64,000 nucleotides of DNA from Ligilactobacillus salitolerans (GCF_003864415.1 NZ_BFFP01000001.1:37416-101415), one strand, 5' to 3'. Counted from the stretch's first letter, positions 35,627 to 44,095 are shown. Notes: generated from the sequence alone by a model not told the origin. Numbers and translations: made by a program.

Positions 35627-36175
35627 TTGCATACTAAAGACCTGACTTTAGTCTCACTAATGACTGCAATCATAATTATTTTAGGATTGATCCCCGGCAT
35701 CCCCTTAGGTGTGATCCCAGTCCCAATCGTGCTGCAAAATTGTGGAATCATGTTGGCTGGATTACTCTTAGGGACCAAGCGCGGGACCTTGGCCGTCTTT
35801 TTGCTGCTCTTATTAACTGCGCTTGGTCTCCCAGTCCTTTCGGGCGGCCGTGGCGGCTTACCTATTTTTATTGGCCCAACAGCTGGATACTTATTCGGCT
35901 GGCTGGTAACACCAGCGCTGATCAATTTGGGTTTAAAATTCGTTCCTCAAAGAGGACGTATTCTCTGGCAATTACTAAGTGTTTGGGTAGCCGGCGTGTT
36001 GTGTGCAGACTTAATTGGAACGGTTTGGTTGACCTTCCAAAGTCACATTCCTTTCCTAACAGCGCTTGTATCGAATCTCGCCTTTTTGCCTGGTGATACA
36101 CTCAAAGTTATTCTGGCCTATACAGTCGCTAAAGCCCTAAGTGCACAACATTTCAGTCAAAATGCCCTACTCTAA
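35627..36175 (+). CDS. bioY: BioY biotin transporter substrate-binding (S) component
   Basis: TTG start with AAAGGAG nine bases upstream; 182 residues and six helices. BioY family motifs include IPGIPLGVIPVPIVLQNCGIMLAGLLLGTKRG and GLPVLSGGRGGLPIFIGPTAGYLFGW. It takes up biotin as the S component of an ECF transporter, using the shared EcfAA'T module encoded elsewhere. Regulated by the BirA operator just upstream. Confidence 0.95.
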   Translation: MHTKDLTLVSLMTAIIIILGLIPGIPLGVIPVPIVLQNCGIMLAGLLLGTKRGTLAVFLLLLLTALGLPVLSGGRGGLPIFIGPTAGYLFGWLVTPALINLGLKFVPQRGRILWQLLSVWVAGVLCADLIGTVWLTFQSHIPFLTALVSNLAFLPGDTLKVILAYTVAKALSAQHFSQNALL

Positions 36176-36184
36176 AGCTCCAAA

Positions 36185-36200
36185 TGTTTCACGTGAAACA
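36185..36200. other. parS site 3
   Basis: Perfect TGTTTCACGTGAAACA, nine bases after the bioY stop. Confidence 0.9.
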
Positions 36201-36215
36201 TTTTCTCTCTCATGA

Positions 36216-36264
36216 GATCAAAAAGACGACTCAGCGTAAGTATCTTTCTGAGTCGTCTTTTCAT
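36216..36264. terminator. Bidirectional terminator
   Basis: AAAAAGACGACTCAG pairs with CTGAGTCGTCTTTTC; between convergent bioY and coaE. Confidence 0.88.
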
Positions 36265-36280
36265 TGTCTCAAGCAAAATT

Positions 36281-36877
36281 TTAAGGCAGGATCTTTTCGA
36301 GTATTAAATCTATTTGGCGAAATGTCTCTTCTTCAGAGTGGTTATTATCGATCACAAAGTCTGCCAATTCTCTTCTCTTGACGGGATCCATTTGGCTGTT
36401 GATCCGAGCGGCAGCCTCTTTTCGTGAATAGCCGTTTCTTAACATTAGGCGTTCAACTTGCAGCTGCGGTGCAATGTCAACGACCGCTACAGAGTCACAA
36501 TATTTATCCCAGTGTGTCTCAAAAAGCAGAGGCACATCTAAAACGACGAGATCAGTATCTTGTTCCTTGGCTTGATCAACTTGCTTTAGCATTTCTTTTA
36601 AGATCAAGGGGTGGAGGATCTGATCAACCAGGTTTCTTTTCTCAGAATTTTCGAAGATAATTTGTCCCAATGCTGCTCTGTTTAAGTCCCCCGTTGAATC
36701 AAGGATCTGGTGTCCAAATTCAGCGGTCAACTGACCTAAGCCATCTGTTCCAGGACGCACTACTTCTCGTGCAAGTACATCTGCATCAAGCACCACTGCT
36801 CCCAGCTCATATAGGTAGTTGCTGACTGTGCTTTTTCCGCTGGCAATTCCGCCTGTCAAGCCTAAAATATATGTCAT
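36281..36877 (-). CDS. coaE: Dephospho-CoA kinase
   Basis: A 198-residue kinase with the P-loop GLTGGIASGKST, the DAD segment VVLDADVLAREVVRPG and the lid/CoA region DVPLLFETHWDKYCDSVAVV. It performs the last step of coenzyme A synthesis. RBS GTGGAG. It stands alone, not next to polA/mutM as in many Firmicutes. Confidence 0.94.
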   Translation of the reverse strand: MTYILGLTGGIASGKSTVSNYLYELGAVVLDADVLAREVVRPGTDGLGQLTAEFGHQILDSTGDLNRAALGQIIFENSEKRNLVDQILHPLILKEMLKQVDQAKEQDTDLVVLDVPLLFETHWDKYCDSVAVVDIAPQLQVERLMLRNGYSRKEAAARINSQMDPVKRRELADFVIDNNHSEEETFRQIDLILEKILP

Positions 36878-36987
36878 TACTGCTCCACCACGATTCCTTC
36901 AAACTCAATTTTTCGCTGGGCATTGTCCAACCAGGTTTATTTTACAAGAAAAAGCAGTTGAATGCTATCTGCAAATCTACGTCCTTC

Positions 36988-37800
36988 TTAAGAAAAGACC
37001 AGCTTCTCTAATGCTTGGGCAATGCCATCCTCGTCATTAGAAGCTGTCACATAACTTGCATGCTGTTTAGCAATCTCAGAAGCATTGCCCATCGCCACAG
37101 CTTGTCCAGCGAAATCAAACATCGGGATGTCGTTTCTTTCGTCACCAAAAACCATGATCTCTTCTGGGGTCAATCCCAGCTCAGCCGTTAATTTGGCTAA
37201 TCCATTCCCCTTATCCGCTGTCTGATTCATGACTTCTAAAAAGTTGGCGGCAGCTCGCACAACATAATTATTTCGTCCAAATTCCCTTTCAACATCAGCT
37301 TGTGCTTGATCCAATTCATCTTTTTCACCTACAAAAACAGCCTTAACAATGGAGAAATCTGGACCTAGTTCATCTGGTGTCCTGATCATGAGACCAGCAG
37401 AATTTTCCCAAGCCTGAACGACTGTGATCCGATTAACATCATGGTTGCTGGTATAGATCTCACCGTTACGGTCTAAGACATTGTATTGAATATGATGCTC
37501 ATGGGCATATGTATCGATCTGCCGATAGGTTGCATTACTCAGACCAGTTTCAGCAATTACCCGCCCTGTGACAGACTCAACTACACTGCCATTATAAGTA
37601 ATTGCATATTGCTGATCACCCTTGACACCTAGTTCATTTAAAAATGGTTTAACTCCCGGCAAAGGCCGCCCTGAGCACAGGACAACCTTGATCCCAGCTT
37701 GCAATGCCTTTTGCAATGCTATTTTAGTACTGGGCAAAATCTCGCCGGCAGAGTTTAACAAAGTATCATCGATGTCTAGTGCAATTAATTTAACAGTCAT
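36988..37800 (-). CDS. Cof-type HAD phosphatase
   Basis: A 270-residue HAD hydrolase: motif I LIALDIDDTLLNS, motif II VLCSGRPLPGV, motif III Lys region and motif IV MVFGDERNDIPMFDFAGQAVAMGNA, all typical of the Cof/YidA branch. It dephosphorylates sugar phosphates or pyridoxal phosphate. A perfect cre site (37818-37831) precedes it. Confidence 0.93.
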   Translation of the reverse strand: MTVKLIALDIDDTLLNSAGEILPSTKIALQKALQAGIKVVLCSGRPLPGVKPFLNELGVKGDQQYAITYNGSVVESVTGRVIAETGLSNATYRQIDTYAHEHHIQYNVLDRNGEIYTSNHDVNRITVVQAWENSAGLMIRTPDELGPDFSIVKAVFVGEKDELDQAQADVEREFGRNNYVVRAAANFLEVMNQTADKGNGLAKLTAELGLTPEEIMVFGDERNDIPMFDFAGQAVAMGNASEIAKQHASYVTASNDEDGIAQALEKLVFS

Positions 37801-37817
37801 TATAGTTCCCCTTTTGT

Positions 37818-37831
37818 TGTTTACGCTTTCA
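37818..37831 (-). promoter_or_regulatory. cre site of the HAD phosphatase gene
   Basis: On the minus strand TGAAAGCGTAAACA matches TGNAANCGNWWNCA at every fixed position, with A and T/A flanks. It lies 18-31 bases before the start codon, so CcpA binding would likely block transcription or initiation. Confidence 0.7.
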
Positions 37832-37884
37832 TTCTATCTTATTAGAATAACTTGTTCAAGTACCAATAAAAATTAAAACTCACA

Positions 37885-37930
37885 AAAAAATTACGTCCGA
37901 ACAACAGTTACCTGCTGCTCAGACGTAATA
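37885..37930 (-). terminator. Second terminator downstream of the candidate RNA
   Basis: Minus strand stem ATTACGTC...GACGTAAT with inner GAGCAGCAG/CTGTTGTTC and then seven T. It lies about 40 bases beyond the first terminator of the candidate RNA, so the two act in tandem. Confidence 0.7.
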
Positions 37931-37962
37931 CATATTGTTAGATCAACTTCAGTTTTTGAGCA

Positions 37963-38199
37963 CAAAAAACCAGCAACCCATGCTGACCTTTCATCACCGC
38001 GATAAAATTTACAATTTTATTTTACATTATCGGTGATCCGTCAACATGACCTGCTGGTCTGGTTATTTGAAAGGAGCAACTAATCCCATCATTCACCCGC
38101 GCTGTTCCCTCTGACTGTGGCGGAAACAGCTTATCTTTTAATGCTTATGGTACGATGTTGAACCTTGATCGTACCTCCGTGGGATTTAACCCCTTTCCA
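37963..38199 (-). ncRNA. Candidate cre-controlled structured RNA, about 237 nt
   Basis: On the minus strand a promoter (TTGCAT 38233-38228, TATTAT 38211-38206) predicts a start near 38199. The transcript first folds into a three-way junction: closing stem AATCCCA/TGGGATT (38184-38088 region), hairpin GGTACGAT/ATCGTACC and hairpin GCTGTT/AACAGC. It then forms a long imperfect hairpin from 38066 to 37970, ending in GGGTTGCTGGTTTTTT, a terminator. There is no convincing coding frame. A cre-like site overlaps the -35. I do not recognise a known riboswitch. Confidence 0.5.
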
Positions 38200-38228
38200 A
38201 TTCTTATAATACACCATCTTATCCAAAA

Positions 38229-38242
38229 TGCAAGCGCTTTCT
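38229..38242 (-). promoter_or_regulatory. cre site overlapping the -35 of the candidate RNA
   Basis: TGCAAGCGCTTTCT matches the CcpA cre consensus at 13 of 14 positions and overlaps the -35 element, so CcpA would repress the RNA in glucose. Confidence 0.6.
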
Positions 38243-38395
38243 ATCGAAAAATTGCATTTTTTATACTTTTTCCAAATTATCCTTTCAGGGATCCAGCTAA
38301 GAGGAATTTTTTGGTTGATTTTAAAAAATTATGGCTTTTTCTTGTATGCCTCTAGGGTTAGTAGTTTTTGTGCTTTCAACCTTTAGACTCTAACA

Positions 38396-38580
38396 AATAT
38401 TCGGGGCATTTCAGCGATAAATCAGTACTTGTGGTTCTTTTTAATTTCTGCTCAGGTTGTAGCTTTTATCAGTTACCCAAGCAGAGATTTCTTGACGAGA
38501 TAAATATAATTGAGCGGCCAGTTTATCCTGCGAAAAGGCTCAATTTTGACGTGAACCTTTTAAAAGCCCCCTAATTTCAT
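38396..38580 (-). pseudogene. Cassette B XRE regulator remnant
   Basis: From ATG 38580 the frame reads KLGGF then stops; one base shift gives LLKGSRQN, stop (in place of Cys), AFSQDKLAAQLYLSRQEIS, AWVTDKSYNLSRN, stop. This is the same helix-turn-helix segment as in cassette A and C (FLKNSRQNCALSQNN...LHISRQAISSWETGKSY) with a frameshift and two stops. The rest of the gene is gone. Confidence 0.65.
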
Positions 38581-38639
38581 AATCACACCTACTTGTTTTT
38601 TCCAAATCATACAATTAGAAACGTTGTTATATCAGGGCA

Positions 38640-38676
38640 GCAAGTAATATTTGCTAGGGGGGCAACCAATACTTGC
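38640..38676 (+). promoter_or_regulatory. Cassette B tandem palindromic operators
   Basis: GCAAGTAATATTTGC at 38640-38654 and GCAACCAATACTTGC at 38662-38676, start to start 22 bp, separated by a G run. Same arrangement and near-identical downstream leader as cassette A. Half-site consensus GCAAGTA. Confidence 0.7.
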
Positions 38677-38744
38677 TCCCTGTGTTGCCAGGCAATAGGT
38701 TAAATTATAGATGAGATTTAAATATAACTTAAGGAGTGGATTTT

Positions 38745-39311
38745 ATGTCTAAGGATAGAGCGGAAAACAAGCACGGAAAACTAGCTTCTGGTATTATACT
38801 ATTGGTATGTACGCTAATAAGCATTATGTTTGTCATTTCAAACAAGGTTCATGCAGACGGGGCTATTTCAGAAAGTTCAAGTCAGGTTACCTGGAAACAA
38901 TTGTCTGAAACAGAGCAACAGCAGTTTTTAGCAGCAGGTTTTACTAAAAATGATGTATACTTTCAGTCAAAAGTCAATACGGGAAATACTAATACTCGAT
39001 CTTTTAATGCGGTTATTTTAACAGGATCAACTAAAAAATGATCAGCTACTACAGCAGCTACACGGTATGTTGTTTCTTCAGGTAAACCTTTAAAAAGTCT
39101 CAAAACAAGGTTAAGATTAGGAAATACAAAGAAGTACTTTAATTCTAATTTGAAGCCCAAAGCAGGAGCTTATGTGATTTCTAAAACGATTACTTCAAAG
39201 TATACAGGAAAGAAAAAATATTTTACCATGCATCTTACAACACAGTATAGAACTTCAGTAGGACCTGGGACAGTTTTTTGTACAGCAGGAGGAACTACAT
39301 TAGGAAAATGA
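38745..39311 (+). pseudogene. Cassette B secreted protein, cut by an in-frame TGA
   Basis: ATG 38745 has AAGGAGTGG upstream. The first 98 codons encode a signal peptide (hydrophobic about 14-34, cleavage likely after VHA) and a polar region, ending at TGA 39039-39041. The same frame then runs 89 codons (SATTAATRYVVSSGKPLKSL, then ISKTITSKYTGKKKYF, ending GGTTLGK) to TGA 39309-39311. So one secreted protein of about 188 codons is interrupted once. The final TGA overlaps the ATG of the next gene, showing that the original gene was coupled to it. No family recognised. Confidence 0.72.
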
Positions 39312-39631
39312 CAGATATTATTTATATAATCCCTGACGACTATATTGATAACCGGGTAGAGGCGTTTACGTTTTTACAGGAAAACAGTGGTATGTTAGGG
39401 AAACGCAATGAAAATCGTACTCTGTATTTATTTAAAGTAAATTCTCAGGGAATCGTAACGCCTGAAAACCAGAAAATTCAGCAGATACTTAATGGTTTGG
39501 GAACTATAAATTTGCCAATTGCGATAGCTATTAAAAAAGAAGAGCTGTTTACTGCCAATGAATTATCTTCATTATTTGAAGGCCTTGATATTCAAGAATA
39601 CGATGATTCAGATGAAGAAACAAATAATTAG
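39308..39631 (+). CDS. Cassette B small partner protein (unknown)
   Basis: A 107-residue protein, soluble and acidic at the C-terminus (EYDDSDEETNN), starting at ATG 39308 in an ATGA overlap with the full-length secreted-protein frame. Begins DIIYIIPDDYIDNRVEAFTF. With the coupled upstream nonsense codon its own translation may now be reduced. Layout suggests a partner or immunity function for the secreted protein; no family is recognised. Confidence 0.65.
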   Translation: MTDIIYIIPDDYIDNRVEAFTFLQENSGMLGKRNENRTLYLFKVNSQGIVTPENQKIQQILNGLGTINLPIAIAIKKEELFTANELSSLFEGLDIQEYDDSDEETNN

Positions 39632-39635
39632 TAGC

Positions 39636-39870
39636 TAGCTACGTCTGAGACATTTTTAGGTTTTTCGATTTCCTTAATGCGCTTTTGATCCGCTAGATGC
39701 AATTGTTGCTCTTGATTTATTAACTGCTGCGTGTAGTCGAGCAAGTTCTGCAGTTGCTTGCTCTATTGAACCTTGGAAAGTAACAGATTGTCTTTATGTC
39801 CTAATTGATTAGAAGAAGAAAAGTGACCACTTACTGGTTTCTGATCTTTGGCTCAAATTGATTTTTGTGT
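39636..39870 (-). pseudogene. Degenerate Gln-rich coiled-coil remnant
   Basis: One minus-strand frame reads KDQKPVSGHFSSSNQLGHKD, then LLLSKVQ, a TAG, then QNLLDYTQQLINQEQQLHL, ADQKRIKEIEKPKNVS and a TAA, without other stops. The composition resembles the C-terminal coiled coil of small DNA-binding or plasmid-associated proteins; the DNA-binding part is absent. Likely a mobile-element fragment. Confidence 0.35.
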
Positions 39871-40030
39871 GCTAGAATAGTAAATAACGCTTTTGCGACA
39901 GAAAAATGCAAATAATTGATAGATTTAGTACTGAGCTGCGTACTTTAGCGGCTCTTTATTTTTGCTCGACTATTCAAAGGTCTTTTGAACCTTGATCATC
40001 AATTTGGACTTAATTCTAGGGGGAAATATT

Positions 40031-41203
40031 GTGCAACGTCAAACAGGAATGCCTGCCAAATGGCTCTTTGCAGGTTCATTTTTAGCTAACACCGGGACTA
40101 GTTTCATCTGGCCGCTGACTACGATCTACTTACATGACACATTGGGGCAGTCCCTGATAACTGCTGGTTTAGTCTTGCTTTGCAATTCACTCTGTGTTGT
40201 TTTAGGCAATATGGTTGGCGGCCTGCTCTATGATCGCTGGTCACATTTCTATACAATCCTCTTAGGCAGTTTGATCGTCATTGGTGCCAGCACTTTTTTG
40301 ATGCTCAACAACGGTTGGCCCGCCTTTCCTTTGGGGTTAGTCATGCTGGGGTTTGGTAATGGCTTAAATTTAACGAGCATCAACTCGTTTGCGACTGAAG
40401 TCAAGAATAAGCGAACAAGCTATATCTTTAATGTCCTATATTTTATGAGTAACCTGGGCATGGTCATTGGAACTTTGATGGTGGGCTATATCCTGCCATT
40501 TGGGATCAGTAAAGTTTTCGCTGTCTCCTTGTTCTTATTTATCATTTTCGGAATCATTGTAGTTTGTTTTTTCCGCAACCATGAAGGGCAGCATCTAACA
40601 CGCGATAAAACTTTGCCTAAACCAGCAAAATTAGCGCCAAATCGACTCCGCCCACTGCTTGGACTCCTCTGTACGATTATTGTTCTATGGATCTTCTATG
40701 AACAATGGCAAAGTAACATTGCGACCTTTATGGTGGAAAACAACCTCAGCATCAGGCATTACAGTTCAATTTGGACTCTAAACGGTGTGATGATCGTCTT
40801 GATTCAACCGGTGATGACCTATTTCGATGAGGCATTATTAAGACACCTCCACGCTAGGCTTTACGGCGGCTTTTTCTTAATTGGCTCTTCCTTTTTAGTC
40901 CTCTTGATAGCAGGAACACATTATTTCATGTTCCTGCTTTCGATGGCGATCTTAACTATTGGGGAAATTTTAGTGAACCCTGCAGCATCGACTTTTGTTG
41001 ACAACATCAGTCCCGCCGATCAAAAAGGACGCTTTCAGGGTTCGCTTGCCAGTGCAACTTCTTTCGGACGTGCTTTAGGTCCCTTGGTTGGTGCAGCGAT
41101 CATTGATTATATTTCTTATTCAAGTTTATTTATCTTAGCGACTGTTTGCATTTGGCTGTCAACCTTGGTCTTTGCGTTGATAACCAAACATGACCAGCAG
41201 TGA
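40031..41203 (+). CDS. MFS transporter, 12-helix
   Basis: GTG 40031 follows TAGGGGG; an in-frame ATG-like start further upstream lacks a ribosome site. The 390-residue protein has 12 helices, with GNMVGGLLYDRWSH (motif A type) between helices 2 and 3 and FGNGLNLTSINSFATE plus the C-terminal DQKGRFQGSLASATSFGRALGPLVGAAI. Resembles MDR-type or YttB-like transporters; substrate unknown. Monocistronic. Confidence 0.9.
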   Translation: MQRQTGMPAKWLFAGSFLANTGTSFIWPLTTIYLHDTLGQSLITAGLVLLCNSLCVVLGNMVGGLLYDRWSHFYTILLGSLIVIGASTFLMLNNGWPAFPLGLVMLGFGNGLNLTSINSFATEVKNKRTSYIFNVLYFMSNLGMVIGTLMVGYILPFGISKVFAVSLFLFIIFGIIVVCFFRNHEGQHLTRDKTLPKPAKLAPNRLRPLLGLLCTIIVLWIFYEQWQSNIATFMVENNLSIRHYSSIWTLNGVMIVLIQPVMTYFDEALLRHLHARLYGGFFLIGSSFLVLLIAGTHYFMFLLSMAILTIGEILVNPAASTFVDNISPADQKGRFQGSLASATSFGRALGPLVGAAIIDYISYSSLFILATVCIWLSTLVFALITKHDQQ

Positions 41204-41282
41204 GGTCAATTATTTGACTACCACTGCCAGCTTGCCTTAAATTTGTCATAGTAAAATACAGCTGGTGAAATAGGGGGTACAC

Positions 41283-42185
41283 ATGGGCAAACTTGCTATT
41301 ATTTCGGACCTGCATGCAGACATCAATAAATTTACACCCGCCGATCTGCATGAAATTGCGGGCTATATCAGAGAGTTGGGGGCAACTAGGCTGCACATTG
41401 CTGGAGACATCTCTAATCGTTTTGCTCGTGAGGGTGAAGAAATCATTGAAACCTTGAATCAGGTGCTGCCGACCACATTTAATTTTGGGAATCACGACAT
41501 GTTGTCCGTTGCTAGAATTGAGGACAGTCTTGCGCCAGGTTTTTTAAACTTCACCCCTCTTCCTCTCGCCAATGATACCGTGCTGCTTGCTTTTAATGGC
41601 TGGTATGACTACGGTTATGCACGCGATCCTGAGGGGCGCAGACCGTCTGACCTGCTCGTTTCACAGTACAAAAAACGCTATTGGATCGATCAATTCATTA
41701 AACGTCCTGAAAGCGACCCAAGCATTAGTCAGCAGCTGGAAGCTCGCTTAGATCGCTCACTGGAAACTTTAGAGCGTCAGGGGCAACGTGTCATAATTGC
41801 AACACATTTCGTGCCTCAGCAAGACTTTATCTTTTATCCGAAGCCTGAAAACAAACGTGCAATTACTTGGCGCACCCTAGAAGGATTATTGGGCAGTCAA
41901 GCGATCGGTGATACGATCTCCAAGTACAACACCGTCTCTGATGTAGTCTTTGGTCATATTCATGCTAGAACGGGTGTCAAATCGATCAACAACATTGATT
42001 GGCACTGTCGACCAATCGGCTATCGTTACGAATGGGCTTTTACACAAAATTGGCTGCGTGAGCGCGGTCTGCCGCCAAGGTTTCACTTTGCCCGTCAGCC
42101 GAAAGTTCAAACTGCCTATCTGGAAGACCTGCACCAAAATTGGGAACAAATTTTACATGACGCGGTGACACTGCTAGATTATTAG
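41283..42185 (+). CDS. Metallophosphoesterase, TIGR03729 type
   Basis: A 300-residue calcineurin-like phosphoesterase: DLHADINKF, AGDISNRF, NFGNHDM and HFVPQQDF, with DVVFGHIHAR as last motif, which supplies the two-metal ligands. The family is conserved in lactobacilli and streptococci without a known substrate. Start ATG after AGGGGG. Monocistronic. Confidence 0.9.
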   Translation: MGKLAIISDLHADINKFTPADLHEIAGYIRELGATRLHIAGDISNRFAREGEEIIETLNQVLPTTFNFGNHDMLSVARIEDSLAPGFLNFTPLPLANDTVLLAFNGWYDYGYARDPEGRRPSDLLVSQYKKRYWIDQFIKRPESDPSISQQLEARLDRSLETLERQGQRVIIATHFVPQQDFIFYPKPENKRAITWRTLEGLLGSQAIGDTISKYNTVSDVVFGHIHARTGVKSINNIDWHCRPIGYRYEWAFTQNWLRERGLPPRFHFARQPKVQTAYLEDLHQNWEQILHDAVTLLDY

Positions 42186-42300
42186 ATACAAGCTAACTTC
42201 TGCATCACTGGCTTGGCCTTGAAAGCAAGTTAAAAAATTAACAAGTGAAAAAGTTCGTGGTACTATGACAGTGAAAAACAAATTAAGGAAGTAATGCGCA

Positions 42301-42522
42301 ATGACTACTGAAGATATCGACCAGCTGGAAAAAGAACTTTCTAAGTTAAATCCACAGATCAACGCAATAGAATTGATCAGCTCCCGCCTGCAGCACGAGA
42401 CAGACCAAGACGAACTGGGAAAGCAGCTCTACCTGGCAGATCAAAAGTTAAACCAGCAACTCTCACGTATTTTTCAACAATTGGAAGCGGCTAAAAATCA
42501 AAACAGTAGACCAGTTGCGTGA
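42301..42522 (+). CDS. Small coiled-coil protein, 73 residues
   Basis: ATG preceded by TTAAGGAAG. The product is entirely helical by eye (EDIDQLEKELSKLNPQINAI...QQLSRIFQQLEAAKNQ) with heptad Leu. Similar small coiled-coil proteins occur in lactobacilli, without a role I can name. Confidence 0.7.
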   Translation: MTTEDIDQLEKELSKLNPQINAIELISSRLQHETDQDELGKQLYLADQKLNQQLSRIFQQLEAAKNQNSRPVA

Positions 42523-42556
42523 AACAACGAGTAATACCATTGTTTCACGCCGCTTT
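42515..42556 (+). terminator. Terminator built from two parS-like half sites
   Basis: GCGTGAAACAA pairs with TTGTTTCACGC around a loop of about 17 bases, then a C/T-rich tail. Each arm contains the 8-bp half of the parS palindrome (GTGAAACA, TGTTTCAC), but split apart, so it is not a parS site by itself. Confidence 0.7.
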
Positions 42557-42585
42557 TGTCTCTGCATAATTTCTTTGGAGGAAAA

Positions 42586-43425
42586 ATGAAGCTAAATCAA
42601 CCAGCAATTCTAAAGGAAATCAAAGCTTTGCTTCAAGATCCTGCAACTCGCCAGTGGGAACAAAAACTTCTTCAACAGGCGCAAACAGCTCTGTTAAATG
42701 GTACTAGTCTGAAAGTTCAATTAGACAGGTTAGAAGCCAGCCTGCGCCCACTAGCTTTACGCAATAGCCTAACCCCAGCCGTAGCGGACTTTTACTTGCG
42801 ATTGACTGGAGATCCTGCTGGAGATGAAAGATTTGATTACTCACTCCATTATCAACCAGACCCTCCTTATCAGCAGCGAGCAATTTTTTCGGGCGGTTGT
42901 TTCTGGTGCTTAGTTGAGCCATTTACTTCCAGACCAGGCATCAAAGCAGTGATCTCAGGTTACACTGGCGGCCATATTGCCCATCCAACTTATGATCAAG
43001 TCAGCAGCCGAACTACTGGTCATGTTGAAGCAGTCGAAATCATTTTTGATTCCAGAAAAATTACTTACCAGGAAATTTTAGCCGTCTATTGGAATTTGAT
43101 CGATCCGACAGATGCGGACGGCCAATTCGATGATCGCGGCAACAACTATCGCCCGCTTATTTTCTATCTCACTCCCGAGCAGCAAGCATTAGCTGAAAAA
43201 TCAAAAAATGAACTCGCTGCTTCCAAGCGCTATAAAAAGCCCATCGCAGTCGGTATTCGACCCGCGCAGACTTTTTGGCCCGCGGAAAATTACCATCAAG
43301 ATTTTTACCGTAAATTTGATGCTCGTTACAAAAAGCTCAAGCATTCACGCCAACAAATATTAGCTTTCCAACACTTGCATGGCAGGCTTCGTGCCTGGTT
43401 CAAAACAAATATTTCCCAAAAATAA
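42586..43425 (+). CDS. msrA: Peptide methionine sulfoxide reductase MsrA with N-terminal extension
   Basis: I start at ATG 42586 (GGAGG upstream), giving 279 residues. MsrA reduces the S-form of methionine sulfoxide. The catalytic block FSGGCFWCLVEPF begins near residue 104, followed by GYTGGHIAHPTYDQVSSRTTGHVEAVEI and a C-terminal TFWPAENYHQDF, all family motifs. The first ~100 residues are an extension found in some lactobacillal MsrA proteins; its role is unknown. Confidence 0.93.
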   Translation: MKLNQPAILKEIKALLQDPATRQWEQKLLQQAQTALLNGTSLKVQLDRLEASLRPLALRNSLTPAVADFYLRLTGDPAGDERFDYSLHYQPDPPYQQRAIFSGGCFWCLVEPFTSRPGIKAVISGYTGGHIAHPTYDQVSSRTTGHVEAVEIIFDSRKITYQEILAVYWNLIDPTDADGQFDDRGNNYRPLIFYLTPEQQALAEKSKNELAASKRYKKPIAVGIRPAQTFWPAENYHQDFYRKFDARYKKLKHSRQQILAFQHLHGRLRAWFKTNISQK

Positions 43426-43487
43426 CCCGGGAAATATTTAAAAAACGCGCATGAAAACGAATTTTTTCGTCTCCATGCGCGTTTTTC
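43404..43487. terminator. Two tandem hairpins after msrA
   Basis: AAATATTTCCC/GGGAAATATTT overlaps the msrA stop region; then ACGCGCATG...CATGCGCGTTTTT with an inner AAAACGA/TCGTCT pair lies at 43444-43485 and ends in T. The second serves both msrA and the convergent DHFR gene. Confidence 0.75.
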
Positions 43488-43993
43488 TATACTTGGCTTG
43501 GTTTAACTCGAATGAAATGCTCGAATTTGAACGGATATGGATTTTTTTCATCCACCTTACCCTGCTCAAAGTCATTTAATAAAAATTGTGAATAGTCGAT
43601 TTCTGGCATATAGGTATCGACATCAAACTCATGCTCGATCGTCGTCCGATACAAATCAGTCGTATAGGGCAAAAAATCTGCAAACAAGCGAGACCCGCCT
43701 ACAATAAACATCTTCTCATCCAGACGACTGGTATAATAGGTCAACACTTCTTTGGCACTGTGGAAGACCGCGACTCCTTCAGGAAATTCTGCAGCATCCC
43801 GGGTGGTCAAGACAATATTTTTACGGTTATGCAGCGGGCGTTTAAAAGTTGCAAAAGTTTTTCTGCCCGCTACGATAGTATTGCCCATTGTCGTCTCTTT
43901 AAAAAATTGCATGTCTGCTGGCAGATGCCATGGCAGTTGTCCCTGGTAGCCGATCCCATGGTTACTATCTTCAGCCCAGATAAAAGCTAACAT
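43487..43993 (-). CDS. folA: Dihydrofolate reductase
   Basis: A 168-residue DHFR: IWAEDSNHGIGYQGQLPWHLPADMQFFKETTMG at the N-terminus, VAGRKTFA and FIVGGSRLFADFLPYTTDLYRTTIEHEFD. It reduces dihydrofolate to tetrahydrofolate with NADPH. RBS AAAGGAG. Not linked to thyA here, which is less common in lactobacilli. Confidence 0.95.
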   Translation of the reverse strand: MLAFIWAEDSNHGIGYQGQLPWHLPADMQFFKETTMGNTIVAGRKTFATFKRPLHNRKNIVLTTRDAAEFPEGVAVFHSAKEVLTYYTSRLDEKMFIVGGSRLFADFLPYTTDLYRTTIEHEFDVDTYMPEIDYSQFLLNDFEQGKVDEKNPYPFKFEHFIRVKPSQV

Positions 43994-44095
43994 TAGACCA
44001 CTCTCCTTTCTTCTCTCTCACACCCTTAATAATACACTGAGCACGTGTATTCAGCACTAAAAAAATTTAAATTATTCTCAGCTCACTCCACACCA

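Noticed and set aside
38088-38190. Known riboswitch (TPP, purine, SAM, THF, PreQ1) in the three-way junction
   Set aside because: None of the conserved core sequences of these classes is present on either strand.
38155-38574. Two short plus-strand frames of 66 and 68 codons
   Set aside because: No ribosome sites; they overlap the minus-strand candidate RNA and the decayed cassette B regulator.
39308-39631. ArsD-like similarity of the cassette B partner protein
   Set aside because: A LPIAI segment and a C-terminal NELSSLF recall ArsD proteins, but the Cys pairs of ArsD are absent and the match is too weak.
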